DNA from: Comamonadaceae bacterium
Lineage (GTDB): Bacteria > Pseudomonadota > Gammaproteobacteria > Burkholderiales > Burkholderiaceae_C
DNA length: 34,778 nucleotides
Reading direction: 5' to 3'
Assembly (NCBI GenBank): GCA_947449025.1
Contig: CANFQF010000015.1
Span: forward strand, 1 to 34,778
The notes under the pieces were generated by a model. That model was not told the DNA's origin, ran no database searches, and saw nothing but the letters and a program-made list of their open reading frames with translations. Numbering within the stretch: position 1 is the stretch's first letter; every line of letters starts with the position of its first letter. Position numbers and translations under genes: made by a program. Positions 1 through 8,383 of this stretch are shown here, one piece after another.

Positions 1-564
1 GAGGGCAATGCCAACATCACCGAGATCCAGATGGTGGTTCACCATGGGACCCACGTCGATGCACCACGCCACTTCATGATCGACGGTCCCGCCTTTGACC
101 AGATTCCGCTGGAGCGCCTCTATGGCACGGCGGTGATCTGGCGCATCGACAAGGAGCCGTTTGCCCCCATCACCGCCGATGACCTGAAGACCGCCAGGCC
201 CAAGCTCAAACGCGGCGACATGGTCTTGCTCGACACCGGCTGGGCCCAGTACATCAACACAGAGAAGTACGAGGACCATCCCTTTTTGACCATCGATGCG
301 GCCGACTGGCTGGTGAGCCACCAGGTCAAGTTGCTGGGCGTGGACTTCAGTACGCCCGACCTGACCGCGCACAAGCGCCCTGCGGGTTTCACCTGGCCAG
401 TCCACCAGATCCTGCTGTCTCAGGGTGTGCTGGTTGCCGAGCACCTCACCAACCTTCGCTCGCTGGCCAACCAGCGCGTGGAAGCCATGTTTCTTGCGCT
501 GCCCATCGCCGGGTCCGACGGCGCACCGGCGCGCGTTCTGGCCAGACCGCTGGTCGCTGCATGA
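1..564 (+). CDS. Cyclase family protein (kynurenine-formamidase-like metal hydrolase), 5' truncated
   Basis: The frame is open from the first base, so the gene begins upstream of the window; 187 residues and the stop are visible. Residues 15-25 carry the family signature HGTHVDAPRHF, which in the cyclase/kynurenine formamidase family (PF04199) supplies the metal-binding His and Asp residues. Family members are usually about 210-270 residues, so perhaps 30-80 residues are missing. They hydrolyse amides or lactones, for example N-formylkynurenine or an enol-lactone; the substrate cannot be read from the sequence. A Bug binding-protein gene starts 13 bases after the stop on the same strand, which suggests co-transcription and a catabolic role. 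No tryptophan-pathway neighbour is present, so I do not call it kynB. Confidence 0.85.
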   Translation, partial: EGNANITEIQMVVHHGTHVDAPRHFMIDGPAFDQIPLERLYGTAVIWRIDKEPFAPITADDLKTARPKLKRGDMVLLDTGWAQYINTEKYEDHPFLTIDAADWLVSHQVKLLGVDFSTPDLTAHKRPAGFTWPVHQILLSQGVLVAEHLTNLRSLANQRVEAMFLALPIAGSDGAPARVLARPLVAA

Positions 565-577
565 AAGAGAGCCTGTG

Positions 578-1555
578 ATGAAACTATTCAATTCGCGTCG
601 ACTCGCTGTGGTCACACTGGCCGCGACCCTCTTGGCAAGCGCTGGCGCCACCCTGGCCCAAGCCTGGCCCGATCGACCGCTGCGTCTGGTCGTGCCGCTT
701 GCCGCAGGCAGCGGAGCTGACCTCGTGGCGCGCTTGTACGCCGAGCAGCTATCGACCGCCCTCGGGCAGCCCGTGGTGGTCGACAACAAGGCCGGTGCAT
801 CGGGTGCGATTGGCTCTGAATTCGTCGCACGGGCGCCTGCCGACGGCTACACCCTGCTGCTGGCGAGCGTGTCGACCCATGGGTCTAACCCGGGCATGTT
901 CAAGAAGCTGCCCTACGACCCGGTGCGCAACTTCGAGGCCGTGAGCCTTCTGGGCAGCTTTCCGCTGATCATCGTGAGCCACCCTGCCCTAGGCGCTAAC
1001 AGCGTCCAAGATTTGGTGGCCTATGCACGGGCCAACCCGGGCAAGATGACCTTCGCCTACGGCACCGGGTCCGCTCAAGTACTCGCCGAGTTGTTTCGCA
1101 AGGTCGCCGGCACCGACGTCCTGCTGGTTCCCTACAAGAGCAACCCCCTGGCACTCAATGCCGTGGTCGCTGGCGAAAGCCACGCGATGGCCATCGACCC
1201 GGGGCCAGGCCTGCCCCTGATTGCCGCGGGCCGCGTGCGCGGTCATGCAGTGACCACGGCCGTCCGCTCCTCTGTCGTCCCGAACTTGCCCACGATGGTG
1301 GAGTCCGGATTCCCGGAGTACGAGCTGTATGCGTGGAATGCGCTGATGGCGCCGGCCGGCACGCCAGCGCCCATCGTCGAACGCTTGAGTCGCGAGATTC
1401 GCGCCATCGCCGCCAAACCAGATTTCCGCCAAAAACTGCGCACTGCCGGCATCGACGCCCAGGGCTCGACACCGGCCGAACTGCGCCGCTTCGTGGAGGC
1501 CGAATTGGCCAAGTGGACGGGGCATATCAAAGCAGCAGGCATGGTGCCCGAGTGA
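578..1555 (+). CDS. Tripartite tricarboxylate transporter substrate-binding protein (Bug/TctC family)
   Basis: This is a 325-residue periplasmic solute-binding protein. The start ATG is chosen because it gives a proper signal peptide (MKLFNSRR, a hydrophobic stretch, then AxA near residue 28) and lies 13 bases after the preceding stop; the open frame continues upstream but overlaps the cyclase gene. The mature protein has the Bug hallmarks: WPDRPLRLVVPLAAGSGAD at its N-terminus, GQPVVVDNKAGASG, and the PADGYTLLLAS segment. Bug proteins bind carboxylates or related small molecules. Many in Burkholderiales lack adjacent TctA/TctB membrane genes, as here. Its position behind the cyclase suggests the ligand is that enzyme's substrate or product, which is inference. 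Length matches the family (about 320). Confidence 0.93.
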   Translation: MKLFNSRRLAVVTLAATLLASAGATLAQAWPDRPLRLVVPLAAGSGADLVARLYAEQLSTALGQPVVVDNKAGASGAIGSEFVARAPADGYTLLLASVSTHGSNPGMFKKLPYDPVRNFEAVSLLGSFPLIIVSHPALGANSVQDLVAYARANPGKMTFAYGTGSAQVLAELFRKVAGTDVLLVPYKSNPLALNAVVAGESHAMAIDPGPGLPLIAAGRVRGHAVTTAVRSSVVPNLPTMVESGFPEYELYAWNALMAPAGTPAPIVERLSREIRAIAAKPDFRQKLRTAGIDAQGSTPAELRRFVEAELAKWTGHIKAAGMVPE

Positions 1556-1640
1556 GCTAAAGGACGCGGGTCGCTCGGCGCACAAGCGCGCCAGCCGCGG
1601 CGCCGGGCAGGCCTAGCCTGTAGCGTGGCAGCGATGCGCT

Positions 1641-3020
1641 TCAACGCATCAGCGAAATCAACCGCTGCACATTGGCCGCTTGGTCCAAATGCTTGCACTC
1701 GGTCGCGAGGTCTGCATAGCCCTTGGCGCCGATCGGCAGCTTGGGGCCCAGCGGCGCCAGCTTGCTGGCAAGCGCGTCGAACTCCAGCGCAAACTCTCGC
1801 CCGGTTCCCTCCAGGGTATGGAGCTTTCCATCGCGCGTGAAGATGGTGATGCGTGGCGCCAGCAAGGGGCGCGTATGCGAGGCGGTCACACGAACCCGCT
1901 GCATCATGTCGTGCAGGCCGGGCGGGTCTGGCTCGCCAACGCCTCGAACCACGTTTTTGTCCAGAGGAAAGCCGCGCTCGAGCACGCCATACGCGGCGTA
2001 GTAATGGGGCCGCTCGCGCTCCGGGCCGGCGTCGTTGCGGCGCGTCGGAAATGCGGGGCTGGGGTATTGGGTCTCCAGCCAATGGACTTCGCACTCGATG
2101 GAGACCACATCTTCGGGCTGGATGTTGTCGCGCCGGCAAAGCTGGGCCGTGACTTCGACGTGCGGGATGTTGTAGCCCGGCGTGGAGTAAATCCGGAACA
2201 GCGTCTCCAGAAATAGCCACTGACTGCCGAGGTCCGCCACGACATCCGACAGTTCGGCATGCAGGCTGTCGTTGAAGCTGTATCGCAGCGGGTGCCCGAG
2301 GGTGCCTGCGTAGGTGCGGTAGAACCCCGCCTCGCCTTCCAGTGACAGTTCGCCACCGGCGCCACCGTTGCGGGCGATGGCCGCGGCCAGCAGGCCATTG
2401 CGGGCCACTGCGCCTTCATGGAGCGCCTTCGGTCCGCCCTCCAGATTGCCAGCGGCCAGGTTCACGCATTGCCCAATGGCCACATGAATCTGGTCGGCCG
2501 TGAGATCCAGCGCCTTGGCGGCTGCAACTGCCGCACCGAAGATGCCAAACACCTGCCCGGCGTGAAAACCGCGCGCCATCATCGTCGGAACAAAGTCCTT
2601 GGCGAGCCGGTAGGCCACTTCATAGCCAGCGGCGACCGCGGTCAGGTACTGCCGACCGGAGCATTGGGTTTCCTCGGCGATGGCCAGGGCGGCCGGCAGC
2701 ACCAAGGAGCCGGGGTGCACCACAAGCCGAAAGGTGTCCCATTTGCCACCAGCCACCATCATCTCGGTGTTCACAAAGGCCGCAGCGGAGCGACCCAGTT
2801 TGACGTCATGCCCGAGCACGCTGGTGTTGCCCGGGCCTGCGCCATCGTCTTTCATGATCGCGAGCGCCTGCTGCGCGTCGGGGAACTGGCTTCCAAGAAG
2901 GGCCGAGGTCAGGCCCTGAAGGGTCGCGGCGCAGGCGCGGTCGACGACGGCAGGGGGCAGGTCTTCGAAGCGAAGCTGATGCACCCACTGGGCGAGTTGG
3001 CGGCTGAGGCTTTGAGTCAT
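1641..3020 (-). CDS. MmgE/PrpD family protein
   Basis: This is a 459-residue protein of the MmgE/PrpD family (2-methylcitrate dehydratase, cis-aconitate decarboxylase, iminodisuccinate epimerase relatives). Family features seen are an all-helical N-terminal half with TSALLGSQFPDAQQAL, the GGKWDT segment near residue 90, the AGYEVAYRLA helix, and ARGFHAGQVFGIFGAAVAAAKAL near 150-170. I chose the ATG at 3020 because it forms an ATGA overlap with the stop of the upstream SDR gene; a GTG at 3029 is also possible. The SDR and this gene are therefore translationally coupled. The family dehydrates or isomerises short polycarboxylic acids; the substrate here is unknown. No prpB or prpC is nearby, so it is not a standard methylcitrate locus. 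Confidence 0.9.
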   Translation of the reverse strand: MTQSLSRQLAQWVHQLRFEDLPPAVVDRACAATLQGLTSALLGSQFPDAQQALAIMKDDGAGPGNTSVLGHDVKLGRSAAAFVNTEMMVAGGKWDTFRLVVHPGSLVLPAALAIAEETQCSGRQYLTAVAAGYEVAYRLAKDFVPTMMARGFHAGQVFGIFGAAVAAAKALDLTADQIHVAIGQCVNLAAGNLEGGPKALHEGAVARNGLLAAAIARNGGAGGELSLEGEAGFYRTYAGTLGHPLRYSFNDSLHAELSDVVADLGSQWLFLETLFRIYSTPGYNIPHVEVTAQLCRRDNIQPEDVVSIECEVHWLETQYPSPAFPTRRNDAGPERERPHYYAAYGVLERGFPLDKNVVRGVGEPDPPGLHDMMQRVRVTASHTRPLLAPRITIFTRDGKLHTLEGTGREFALEFDALASKLAPLGPKLPIGAKGYADLATECKHLDQAANVQRLISLMR

Positions 3021-3802
3021 GGCAGGCACATTGCGCCTCCGTCGACAGCAACGGTAGCGCCTGTGATGAAGCTGGCACGGGCGGAGGCGAGAAACACCGC
3101 AACTGCGGCGACTTCCTGCGGCTGCCCGTAGCGGCCCAAAGGAAGGCGCGCCGCCACTTCGGCCCGCAGCTCGTCTTCTGGACGCCCGGAGGTTTCGGAC
3201 TTGACCCGCAAGGCCGCCTTGGCCCGCTCGGTTTCGATGGGTCCCGGGTTAATGGCATTGATGCGGATGCCGCGCGGGCCCCAAGCTTTTGCGGCGGTGG
3301 CACTCACCAGCAGCAGCGCCGCATTGGCAGCGCCTCCACTGATATGCAGCGGGTTGGCGAGCTTGCCACCGGTTCCGGCGATGTTGATGATGGCACCGCG
3401 CCCGCGCTGCGCCATGCGCGGAATGACCGCATCGAGCGCAGTGACCGTGGGCATGTACTTATCGCGCATGCCGTCACTCCAGCGGCTGGTGTCTGTGCTG
3501 TCGACGGGGTGGTACTTGGCCGCGCCCGCAGAATTGACCAGAACATCGATGGGGCCCACGGCGGCCTCGATGCGCTCGATCGCCGCCTGCACCGCCTGCG
3601 CGTCGACCATCTCGACACACTCGGTATGCACGGCGAAGCCTGCGGTAGCCAGCTCTGTCGCCGCCTCCAGCAGGGCGGCTTGGGTTCGCGCCATGATGGC
3701 CACCTTGGCGCCCTCCACCGCGAAAGCGCGGGCACAGGCCAAACCAATTCCACGGCTGCCGCCCGTCACGACGACCACTTTGCCTGCAAGTTCAAGATCC
3801 AT
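3017..3802 (-). CDS. SDR-family protein with non-canonical active site
   Basis: This is a 261-residue Rossmann-fold short-chain dehydrogenase/reductase relative. The nucleotide-binding motif TGGSRGIG is at residues 13-20 and NSAG at 90-93, and the C-terminal NPGPIETE and ITGATVAVDGG segments are typical of classical SDRs. The catalytic YxxxK is absent: aligning on the WGPRGIRIN block puts Gly156 where Tyr is expected and Asn160 where Lys is expected (segment HISGGAANAAL), and the catalytic Ser position falls in IAGTGG. It keeps a plausible cofactor fold but may not be an ordinary dehydrogenase. A GAGGA ribosome-binding site lies about 7 bases before the start. It is the first gene of a two-gene unit with the MmgE/PrpD gene (ATGA overlap). 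Confidence 0.9.
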   Translation of the reverse strand: MDLELAGKVVVVTGGSRGIGLACARAFAVEGAKVAIMARTQAALLEAATELATAGFAVHTECVEMVDAQAVQAAIERIEAAVGPIDVLVNSAGAAKYHPVDSTDTSRWSDGMRDKYMPTVTALDAVIPRMAQRGRGAIINIAGTGGKLANPLHISGGAANAALLLVSATAAKAWGPRGIRINAINPGPIETERAKAALRVKSETSGRPEDELRAEVAARLPLGRYGQPQEVAAVAVFLASARASFITGATVAVDGGAMCLP

Positions 3803-4283
3803 TGGCTTTCCTCAAATATGGCGCCAGGCCGCTTCAGCGCAAGGGTTACTTGCCAACCGACGCGGACCACCTCGTTGCGGGTCAATCAGAGTGACGAACG
3901 GGCTGCCAGACCGGAATGCTAGATCCGATTCGATGAATGTCGCCTCCATTCAAACCCGCGGATGAGTGTGTTTGATTTAAATCGCATCCGCAAATTGACT
4001 ACTAGGTGTAGACGGTGAGCTCACTCATGTACCCACCCATGCACGCATCGTTTGGGGCGGCTGCAGCAACGTGACCGCCCGCGACTTCCATCGCCGCTCT
4101 TAGGGCTCCAACAGGCTCTAAACTGCGCAGAGTTGCGAGCAGCGCACGCCCGCGCTTTAATGGCGGTCTCTGCATCGCCGCTTGCACAGTGCGCATCGGA
4201 ACATGGACGCCCGGGCACATGGGCGCAGGCTTTGCAAGGCCAACCTCGCAGTTGGGTACCCATTAAAAAGAAGGAGACATCGC
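3803..4283. other. 481-bp divergent intergenic region
   Basis: No convincing gene is seen here. It separates the SDR-MmgE unit (minus) from a Bug gene (plus). It holds a perfect 10-bp palindrome GATTTAAATC (3974-3983) that lies within a GCGGATG...CATCCGC inverted repeat (3958-3964 and 3985-3991), the most operator-like sequence in the region. A candidate promoter for the Bug gene is at 4133-4161, and its AAGGAG ribosome-binding site is at 4271-4276. Short open frames in the region lack ribosome-binding sites and family features. Confidence 0.5.
4133..4161 (+). promoter_or_regulatory. Candidate sigma-70 promoter for the Bug gene at 4284
   Basis: TTGCGA (4133-4138) and TTTAAT (4156-4161) are separated by 17 bases. 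The -10 matches TATAAT at 5 of 6 positions, and the -35 has the TTG core and final A. The predicted leader is about 115 bases. It is found by eye only. Confidence 0.4.
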
Positions 4284-5267
4284 ATGAAAAATTCCGTATC
4301 CCGCCGTTCGGTCCTCGTGGGCTCCGCAGCGGCGGCAGTGGGCCTGCCTTCGCTGGCCATCGCTCAGGAAGACTATCCAAACCGCCTCATCAGAATCGTG
4401 CTCCCGGTCGCGCCTGGCGCTGCCACCGACAACCTAGCCCGCCTGATCGCAGAGCAGATCCGGGTGAAGTCCGGCAAGCCGGTCATCGTCGAAAACCGCG
4501 CGGGGGGTGCATCGGGCAATGTGGGCGCGGAGCATGTATTCCGCTCTGCCCCCGATGGCTACACCTTTATGTTCTCGGCATCTGGCCCGATCGCGCTGAA
4601 CAAGCTGGTGATGGCCAAAATGCCCTATGAGCCGGCTGAATTTGCCCATGTCTCACTGGCCGCGCTGATTCCGAACGTGCTCCTGGTGCGCTCGGACTCG
4701 CCGTACAAAACGTTGCGCGATCTCATCGCCGCCGCCAAGGCCAATCCGGGCAAGCTCAATTACGGCAGCGGCGGCCCGGGGACGACCACGCACATCACTT
4801 CAGAGTTGCTCAAGACACTGAGCGGCACCGACATCGTTCACGTGCCTTACAAGGCCAGTGCCGCAGCCGTCACCGCACAAATTCAGGGGCAGACCGACTT
4901 CCAGTTCTCCGAATTGAGCAGCACCTACCAGCACGTCAAGAGCGGCGCGTTGCGGGCTCTGGCCGTGGGCAGCGAGACCCGCGCGCCCTTGCTTCCCGAT
5001 GTGCCCACCCTGTCTGAAACGTTGCCGGGCTTCGTCTCCACCGTCTGGTACGGTTTCGTCGCGCCTCCCAAGACCCCGCCAGCCATCGTCGCGAAGATGT
5101 CGGGCTGGGTGAACGAAATCATGAAGCAGCCCGAGATGGTGGCGAGGCTACAGGCGATCAACATCGTGCCCATTGGAAGCAGCCCTGCCGAGATGAGCCG
5201 CTTTGTTCAGGCCGAACTCGATCGCTGGGGTTCCGTGGTGCGCGCGGCGAAGATCGTGGCCGAGTAA
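4284..5267 (+). CDS. Tripartite tricarboxylate transporter substrate-binding protein (Bug/TctC family)
   Basis: This is a 327-residue periplasmic binding protein. The start is fixed by AAGGAG at 4271-4276, seven bases before the ATG; longer in-frame starts have no such site. The signal peptide contains SRRSVLVG, a twin-arginine-like motif, followed by an Ala-rich core and cleavage near AIAQ. Bug-family segments follow: YPNRLIRIVLPVAPGAATD, GKPVIVENRAGGASG, SAPDGYTFMF and a late LPDVPTLSE block. It stands alone with its own leader and no TctA/TctB genes. It may serve the substrate handled by the divergent SDR-MmgE/PrpD pair (inference from position only). Confidence 0.93.
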   Translation: MKNSVSRRSVLVGSAAAAVGLPSLAIAQEDYPNRLIRIVLPVAPGAATDNLARLIAEQIRVKSGKPVIVENRAGGASGNVGAEHVFRSAPDGYTFMFSASGPIALNKLVMAKMPYEPAEFAHVSLAALIPNVLLVRSDSPYKTLRDLIAAAKANPGKLNYGSGGPGTTTHITSELLKTLSGTDIVHVPYKASAAAVTAQIQGQTDFQFSELSSTYQHVKSGALRALAVGSETRAPLLPDVPTLSETLPGFVSTVWYGFVAPPKTPPAIVAKMSGWVNEIMKQPEMVARLQAINIVPIGSSPAEMSRFVQAELDRWGSVVRAAKIVAE

Positions 5268-5299
5268 GGGCACCAAGCCCTCGGTCGAGCGCAGAAGGC

Positions 5300-5320
5300 G
5301 GCGCGGAGACTCCCCGCGCC
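5300..5320. terminator. GC hairpin between convergent genes
   Basis: A perfect 7-bp stem (GGCGCGG / CCGCGCC) with a 7-base loop lies between the convergent Bug and DUF2889 genes. There is no T-run on either side, so it is at best a weak or Rho-assisted terminator. Confidence 0.3.
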
Positions 5321-5323
5321 GGC

Positions 5324-5884
5324 TCAAGGCGCCGGCTTGTGAAAGCTCGGCCAGCGCTGAAGCACCAACTCGCGCGAGGCCCCATACGCATAGCAAGTGT
5401 CGATCTTGCGTGGCGTGCCGTCCGGCCCCAGGGCGTCGAGGTCAGCCGGATTGCGCGCTGAGGTCAGGGCGATCGTGGCGGCGCTGGCCAGCGGGATCAG
5501 CAATTCGCGCAGGTGCGCGCAGGTGTCGCCGGTGGGCAGGCGCTTGCGCACCTCGCCGCTCCAGCCGGCGCCGATCTTGAGACCAATGAGGGCCTGAAGG
5601 GACTCGCCACCGCCGTTGCACTGCCGGTAAGGATAGGCGTCAAAGGTGGTGCGCACCTCCCGCACGACCATGTCGGCGCCAATCACCAGAGTCAGTCCTA
5701 GGTCGTGAATCGCGTCGCCCGCAGCCACCACATGCACGTCCGATGGGGGGCGGAAGTCATGCGGCTTGCGGTCGGTCAGGCTGGCCTCGATTTCGAACAG
5801 GCCGTCGCCACGGCGCCAGCCGCGAAACTGAATTTGACGCAGGTGCAACTCTTCGCGGGGGATGTCGTCGGTGTGCATTTTCAT
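5324..5884 (-). CDS. DUF2889 domain-containing protein
   Basis: This is a 186-residue cytoplasmic protein that matches the DUF2889 pattern along its length: RGWRRGDGLFEIEASLTDRKPHDF near residues 21-44, an AGDAIHDLGLTLVI block near 54-67, FDAYPYRQCNGG near 81-92, and GDTCAHLRELL near 119-129, with conserved His and Cys residues in the late block. The family is widespread in Betaproteobacteria, often near acyl-CoA or aromatic catabolism genes, but its biochemical role is not established. It is transcribed toward the Bug gene, and the acyl-CoA dehydrogenase lies upstream on the same strand 116 bases away. They could share a transcript, although the gap allows a separate promoter. Confidence 0.85.
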   Translation of the reverse strand: MKMHTDDIPREELHLRQIQFRGWRRGDGLFEIEASLTDRKPHDFRPPSDVHVVAAGDAIHDLGLTLVIGADMVVREVRTTFDAYPYRQCNGGGESLQALIGLKIGAGWSGEVRKRLPTGDTCAHLRELLIPLASAATIALTSARNPADLDALGPDGTPRKIDTCYAYGASRELVLQRWPSFHKPAP

Positions 5885-6000
5885 AGTATGCCGTCAGGCC
5901 TGAACACTCGCGAATTTGCAAAGGAGGGCAGGTTGCGCCTGTCATGCAATTTCAATGCGGGCATCTGGGCCAGCCGCGTGACGCGCAGCCGCTTAGAAGC

Positions 6001-7161
6001 TCAGAAAGAGCGCGGTAGTTTGAGCACGTGCTCGGCGACGTGGCTCAAGATCATGTTGGTGGAGATGGGCGCCACCTGATACAGGCGGGTTTCGCGGAAT
6101 TTGCGCTCGACGTCGTACTCGCAGGCAAATCCGAAACCGCCATGGGTCTGCAGACAGGCATTGGCCGCCTCCCAACTGGCCTTGGCCGCCAGGTACTTGG
6201 CCATATTGGCCTCCACACCGGCGTTCTGGCGGGCATCAATTTTTTCGCAGGCGCGCCAGCGCATGAGGCTGGCAGCTTCAAGTTCGATGAAAGATTCGGC
6301 CAGGGGAAATTGAATGCCCTGGTTCTGGCCGATGGGGCGGCCAAAGACCTTGCGCTCGCTGGCGTAGTTGCGCGCGCGCTCGATGAACCAGTAGCCATCA
6401 CCGATGCATTCGGCGGCGATCAAGGTGCGTTCAGCGTTGAGGCCCTCGAAGATCACCTTCAGGCCCTTGCCCTCCTGTCCGAGCAGCGCGTCTTCCGGCA
6501 GCTCCAGGTTGTCGAAAAACAGCTCGTTGGTCTCGTGGTTCACCATGTTCAAAATGGGCCGCACCGTGAGGCCGTTTCCGATGGCCTTGTCCAGTTCGAT
6601 GATGAAGCAGCTGAGGCCATCGCTCTTGCGCTCAACCTCGGCAATCGGCGTGGTACGGGCCAGCAAAATCAGAAGGTCACTGTGCTGCACGCGCGAGATC
6701 CAGACCTTCTGGCCGTTGATCACCCAGCGGCCGTCTTTCTTCACCGCCGTGGTTTTGAGCTTGGTGGTGTCGCTACCGGTGGTGGGCTCGGTCACGCCCA
6801 TGGCCTGCACCCTCAGCTCGCCCGCGGCGATCTTGGGCAGGTAATGCTCTTTTTGCGCCTGAGAGCCGCTGAACACGATGGTGTTCATGACATACATCTG
6901 CCCGTGGCAGGCGCCAGAATTACCACCCGATCGGTTAATTTCTTCCATGATCACCGAAGCCTCGGCCATGGACAGGCCCGGGCCGCCGAACTCCGGCGGG
7001 ATCAGGGCGGCCAGCCAGCCCGCCTTGGTCAGCGCGGTGACGAATTCCTCGGGATAGCCGCGCTTTTCATCGATCTTGCGGAAGTACTCGTCGGGGTACT
7101 GGGCGCAGAGGGCGCGCACCGCGTCGCGCAGTTCCTGGTATTGGTCGGGAGCGTGGAGCAT
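6001..7161 (-). CDS. Acyl-CoA dehydrogenase family protein
   Basis: This is a 386-residue flavoprotein of normal family length. It has a helical N-terminal domain, the MGVTEPTTGSDTTKLKT flavin/substrate segment (121-137), WVINGQKVWIS (146-156), and the C-terminal LQTHGGFGFACEYDVERKFRETRLYQ block (337-362). The position of the usual medium-chain catalytic Glu (IYEGT) is Pro365 in YQVAPIST, whereas Glu244 in NAERTL aligns with the helix-G Glu used as base by isovaleryl-CoA and long-chain enzymes. A branched or otherwise unusual acyl-CoA is therefore plausible. It is divergent from a LysR gene, with a LysR-type dyad 53-69 bases before its start; a TATGAT -10 candidate (7220-7215) overlaps that dyad. 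Confidence 0.93.
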   Translation of the reverse strand: MLHAPDQYQELRDAVRALCAQYPDEYFRKIDEKRGYPEEFVTALTKAGWLAALIPPEFGGPGLSMAEASVIMEEINRSGGNSGACHGQMYVMNTIVFSGSQAQKEHYLPKIAAGELRVQAMGVTEPTTGSDTTKLKTTAVKKDGRWVINGQKVWISRVQHSDLLILLARTTPIAEVERKSDGLSCFIIELDKAIGNGLTVRPILNMVNHETNELFFDNLELPEDALLGQEGKGLKVIFEGLNAERTLIAAECIGDGYWFIERARNYASERKVFGRPIGQNQGIQFPLAESFIELEAASLMRWRACEKIDARQNAGVEANMAKYLAAKASWEAANACLQTHGGFGFACEYDVERKFRETRLYQVAPISTNMILSHVAEHVLKLPRSF

Positions 7162-7213
7162 GGGGAAAATCCTGGAAAGGGCATGGCGGGCCGGTGTCTG
7201 CGGCGCTACCTAA

Positions 7214-7230
7214 AATCATATTCCGTGATT
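7214..7230. promoter_or_regulatory. Candidate LysR-type operator (AATCA-N7-TGATT)
   Basis: A perfect 5-bp inverted repeat with a 7-base centre gives a T-N11-A-like LysR box. It lies between the divergent acyl-CoA dehydrogenase and LysR genes and covers a TATGAT -10 candidate for the dehydrogenase. Divergent placement and box form are the standard LysR arrangement; binding is inferred. Confidence 0.5.
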
Positions 7231-7386
7231 CAGCGCTGCTTAAATTACATTTATTGATTCGCGGATCAGATTCATGCATGCCCGTCGAGGCACCAGCGCT
7301 ACGACATCGGCTCCTCGCAGGGTCGGGCAAAAGAACTGGTGTACGGACCTGCTGCCGTTGATGCGCCTTTAACAGCACCCCCCGCC

Positions 7387-8319
7387 ATGGACCTCAAGCA
7401 GCTTCGCGCCTTTGTCTCCGTCGCCGACACGGGCAGCGTGACCCGCACTGCGACGCGCCTGAATCTGGTGCAGCCGGCGGTCACCCGCCAGTTGCAGCTG
7501 CTCGAGGAAACACTGGGAACACCCCTGTTCGTCCGCGGCCGCGGTGGTATGGTCCTCACCGATGCGGGCCGAACCCTGCTGGCCTACGCGCGGCGCATCC
7601 TCGACGAAGTCGAGCGCGCCCGTATCGAGATCCAGCCCACCGCGGGGCCTGTGCAAGGCGTCGTGAATGTGGGCATTTTGGCCAGCGTGGCGCAACTCCT
7701 GACGCCAGATCTGGTGGGCGAGGTCGCCCGGCACTACCCAGGGATCCGGCTACGCCTCGCAGTGGGCTACGCCGGCCACCTGCTGAAGTGGCTCGAGAGC
7801 GGTGATATCGACCTGGCCCTCACCTACGCCGAGCGGCAAGCACAGGCGCTGCATGTGAAAACCCTGCTGTCCGAGCCCTTGTGGGCCGTGGCGCCGGCGG
7901 GGGCCGGCTTACGCCGGGACAAGGCGGTGGCGCTTTCGCGGGTGGCGCGCGAGTCCTTCGTCATGCCGGCGGCGTCCCAAGGGCTGCGCGCCATCATCGA
8001 ACAAGGCGCCGCGGCGCAAAAACTGGACTTGAAGATTTCGGTCGAGACCAACGATCTGGCGGTGCAAAAACAGTTGGTCAAGGCCGGCTGGGGCTGGACC
8101 ATCCTGCCGGCGGTGGGCGTGGCCGAGGAGGTGCAGCGCGGCGAGTTATGCGCTGCGCCGGTCTCTCGTCCGACACTGCAGCGACGCCTGGTGTTGGCCG
8201 TGCCGGCCCACCGTCAGCCCACCGACCCGGTGCGCTGCGTCACCGGCACACTGATCGCGTGCGTGAAGTCCGCCGTGCAAGGTGGGCGCTGGACTGGCGC
8301 GCAGTGGCTGGGGGACTGA
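7387..8319 (+). CDS. LysR family transcriptional regulator
   Basis: This is a 310-residue LysR protein. The start is the ATG that opens directly on the winged helix-turn-helix, MDLKQLRAFVSVADTGSVTRTATRLN; an upstream GTG at 7339 would add a leader that LysR proteins lack. The recognition region QPAVTRQLQLLEETLGTPLF is at about residues 29-48. The effector-binding domain (about 90-295) has the VNVGILASVAQLL strand and an SGDIDLALTYAE segment typical of the PBP2 fold. It is predicted to control the divergent acyl-CoA dehydrogenase in response to a small effector, and probably itself. There is no strong Shine-Dalgarno before the ATG. A convergent gene follows after 64 bases. Confidence 0.93.
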   Translation: MDLKQLRAFVSVADTGSVTRTATRLNLVQPAVTRQLQLLEETLGTPLFVRGRGGMVLTDAGRTLLAYARRILDEVERARIEIQPTAGPVQGVVNVGILASVAQLLTPDLVGEVARHYPGIRLRLAVGYAGHLLKWLESGDIDLALTYAERQAQALHVKTLLSEPLWAVAPAGAGLRRDKAVALSRVARESFVMPAASQGLRAIIEQGAAAQKLDLKISVETNDLAVQKQLVKAGWGWTILPAVGVAEEVQRGELCAAPVSRPTLQRRLVLAVPAHRQPTDPVRCVTGTLIACVKSAVQGGRWTGAQWLGD

Positions 8320-8383
8320 AGCGCTCCACCCAAGCGGCTACTCTGGTCCGCCGAGAGTCGCGACGAGCGCCCCGGCGATCGAC

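Noticed and set aside
1243-2220. A 325-codon minus-strand open frame
   Set aside because: It overlaps the Bug gene on the other strand and the MmgE/PrpD gene in another frame; its composition is shadow-like.
6028-7257. A 409-codon plus-strand open frame
   Set aside because: It is antisense to the well-supported acyl-CoA dehydrogenase and shows no family motif.
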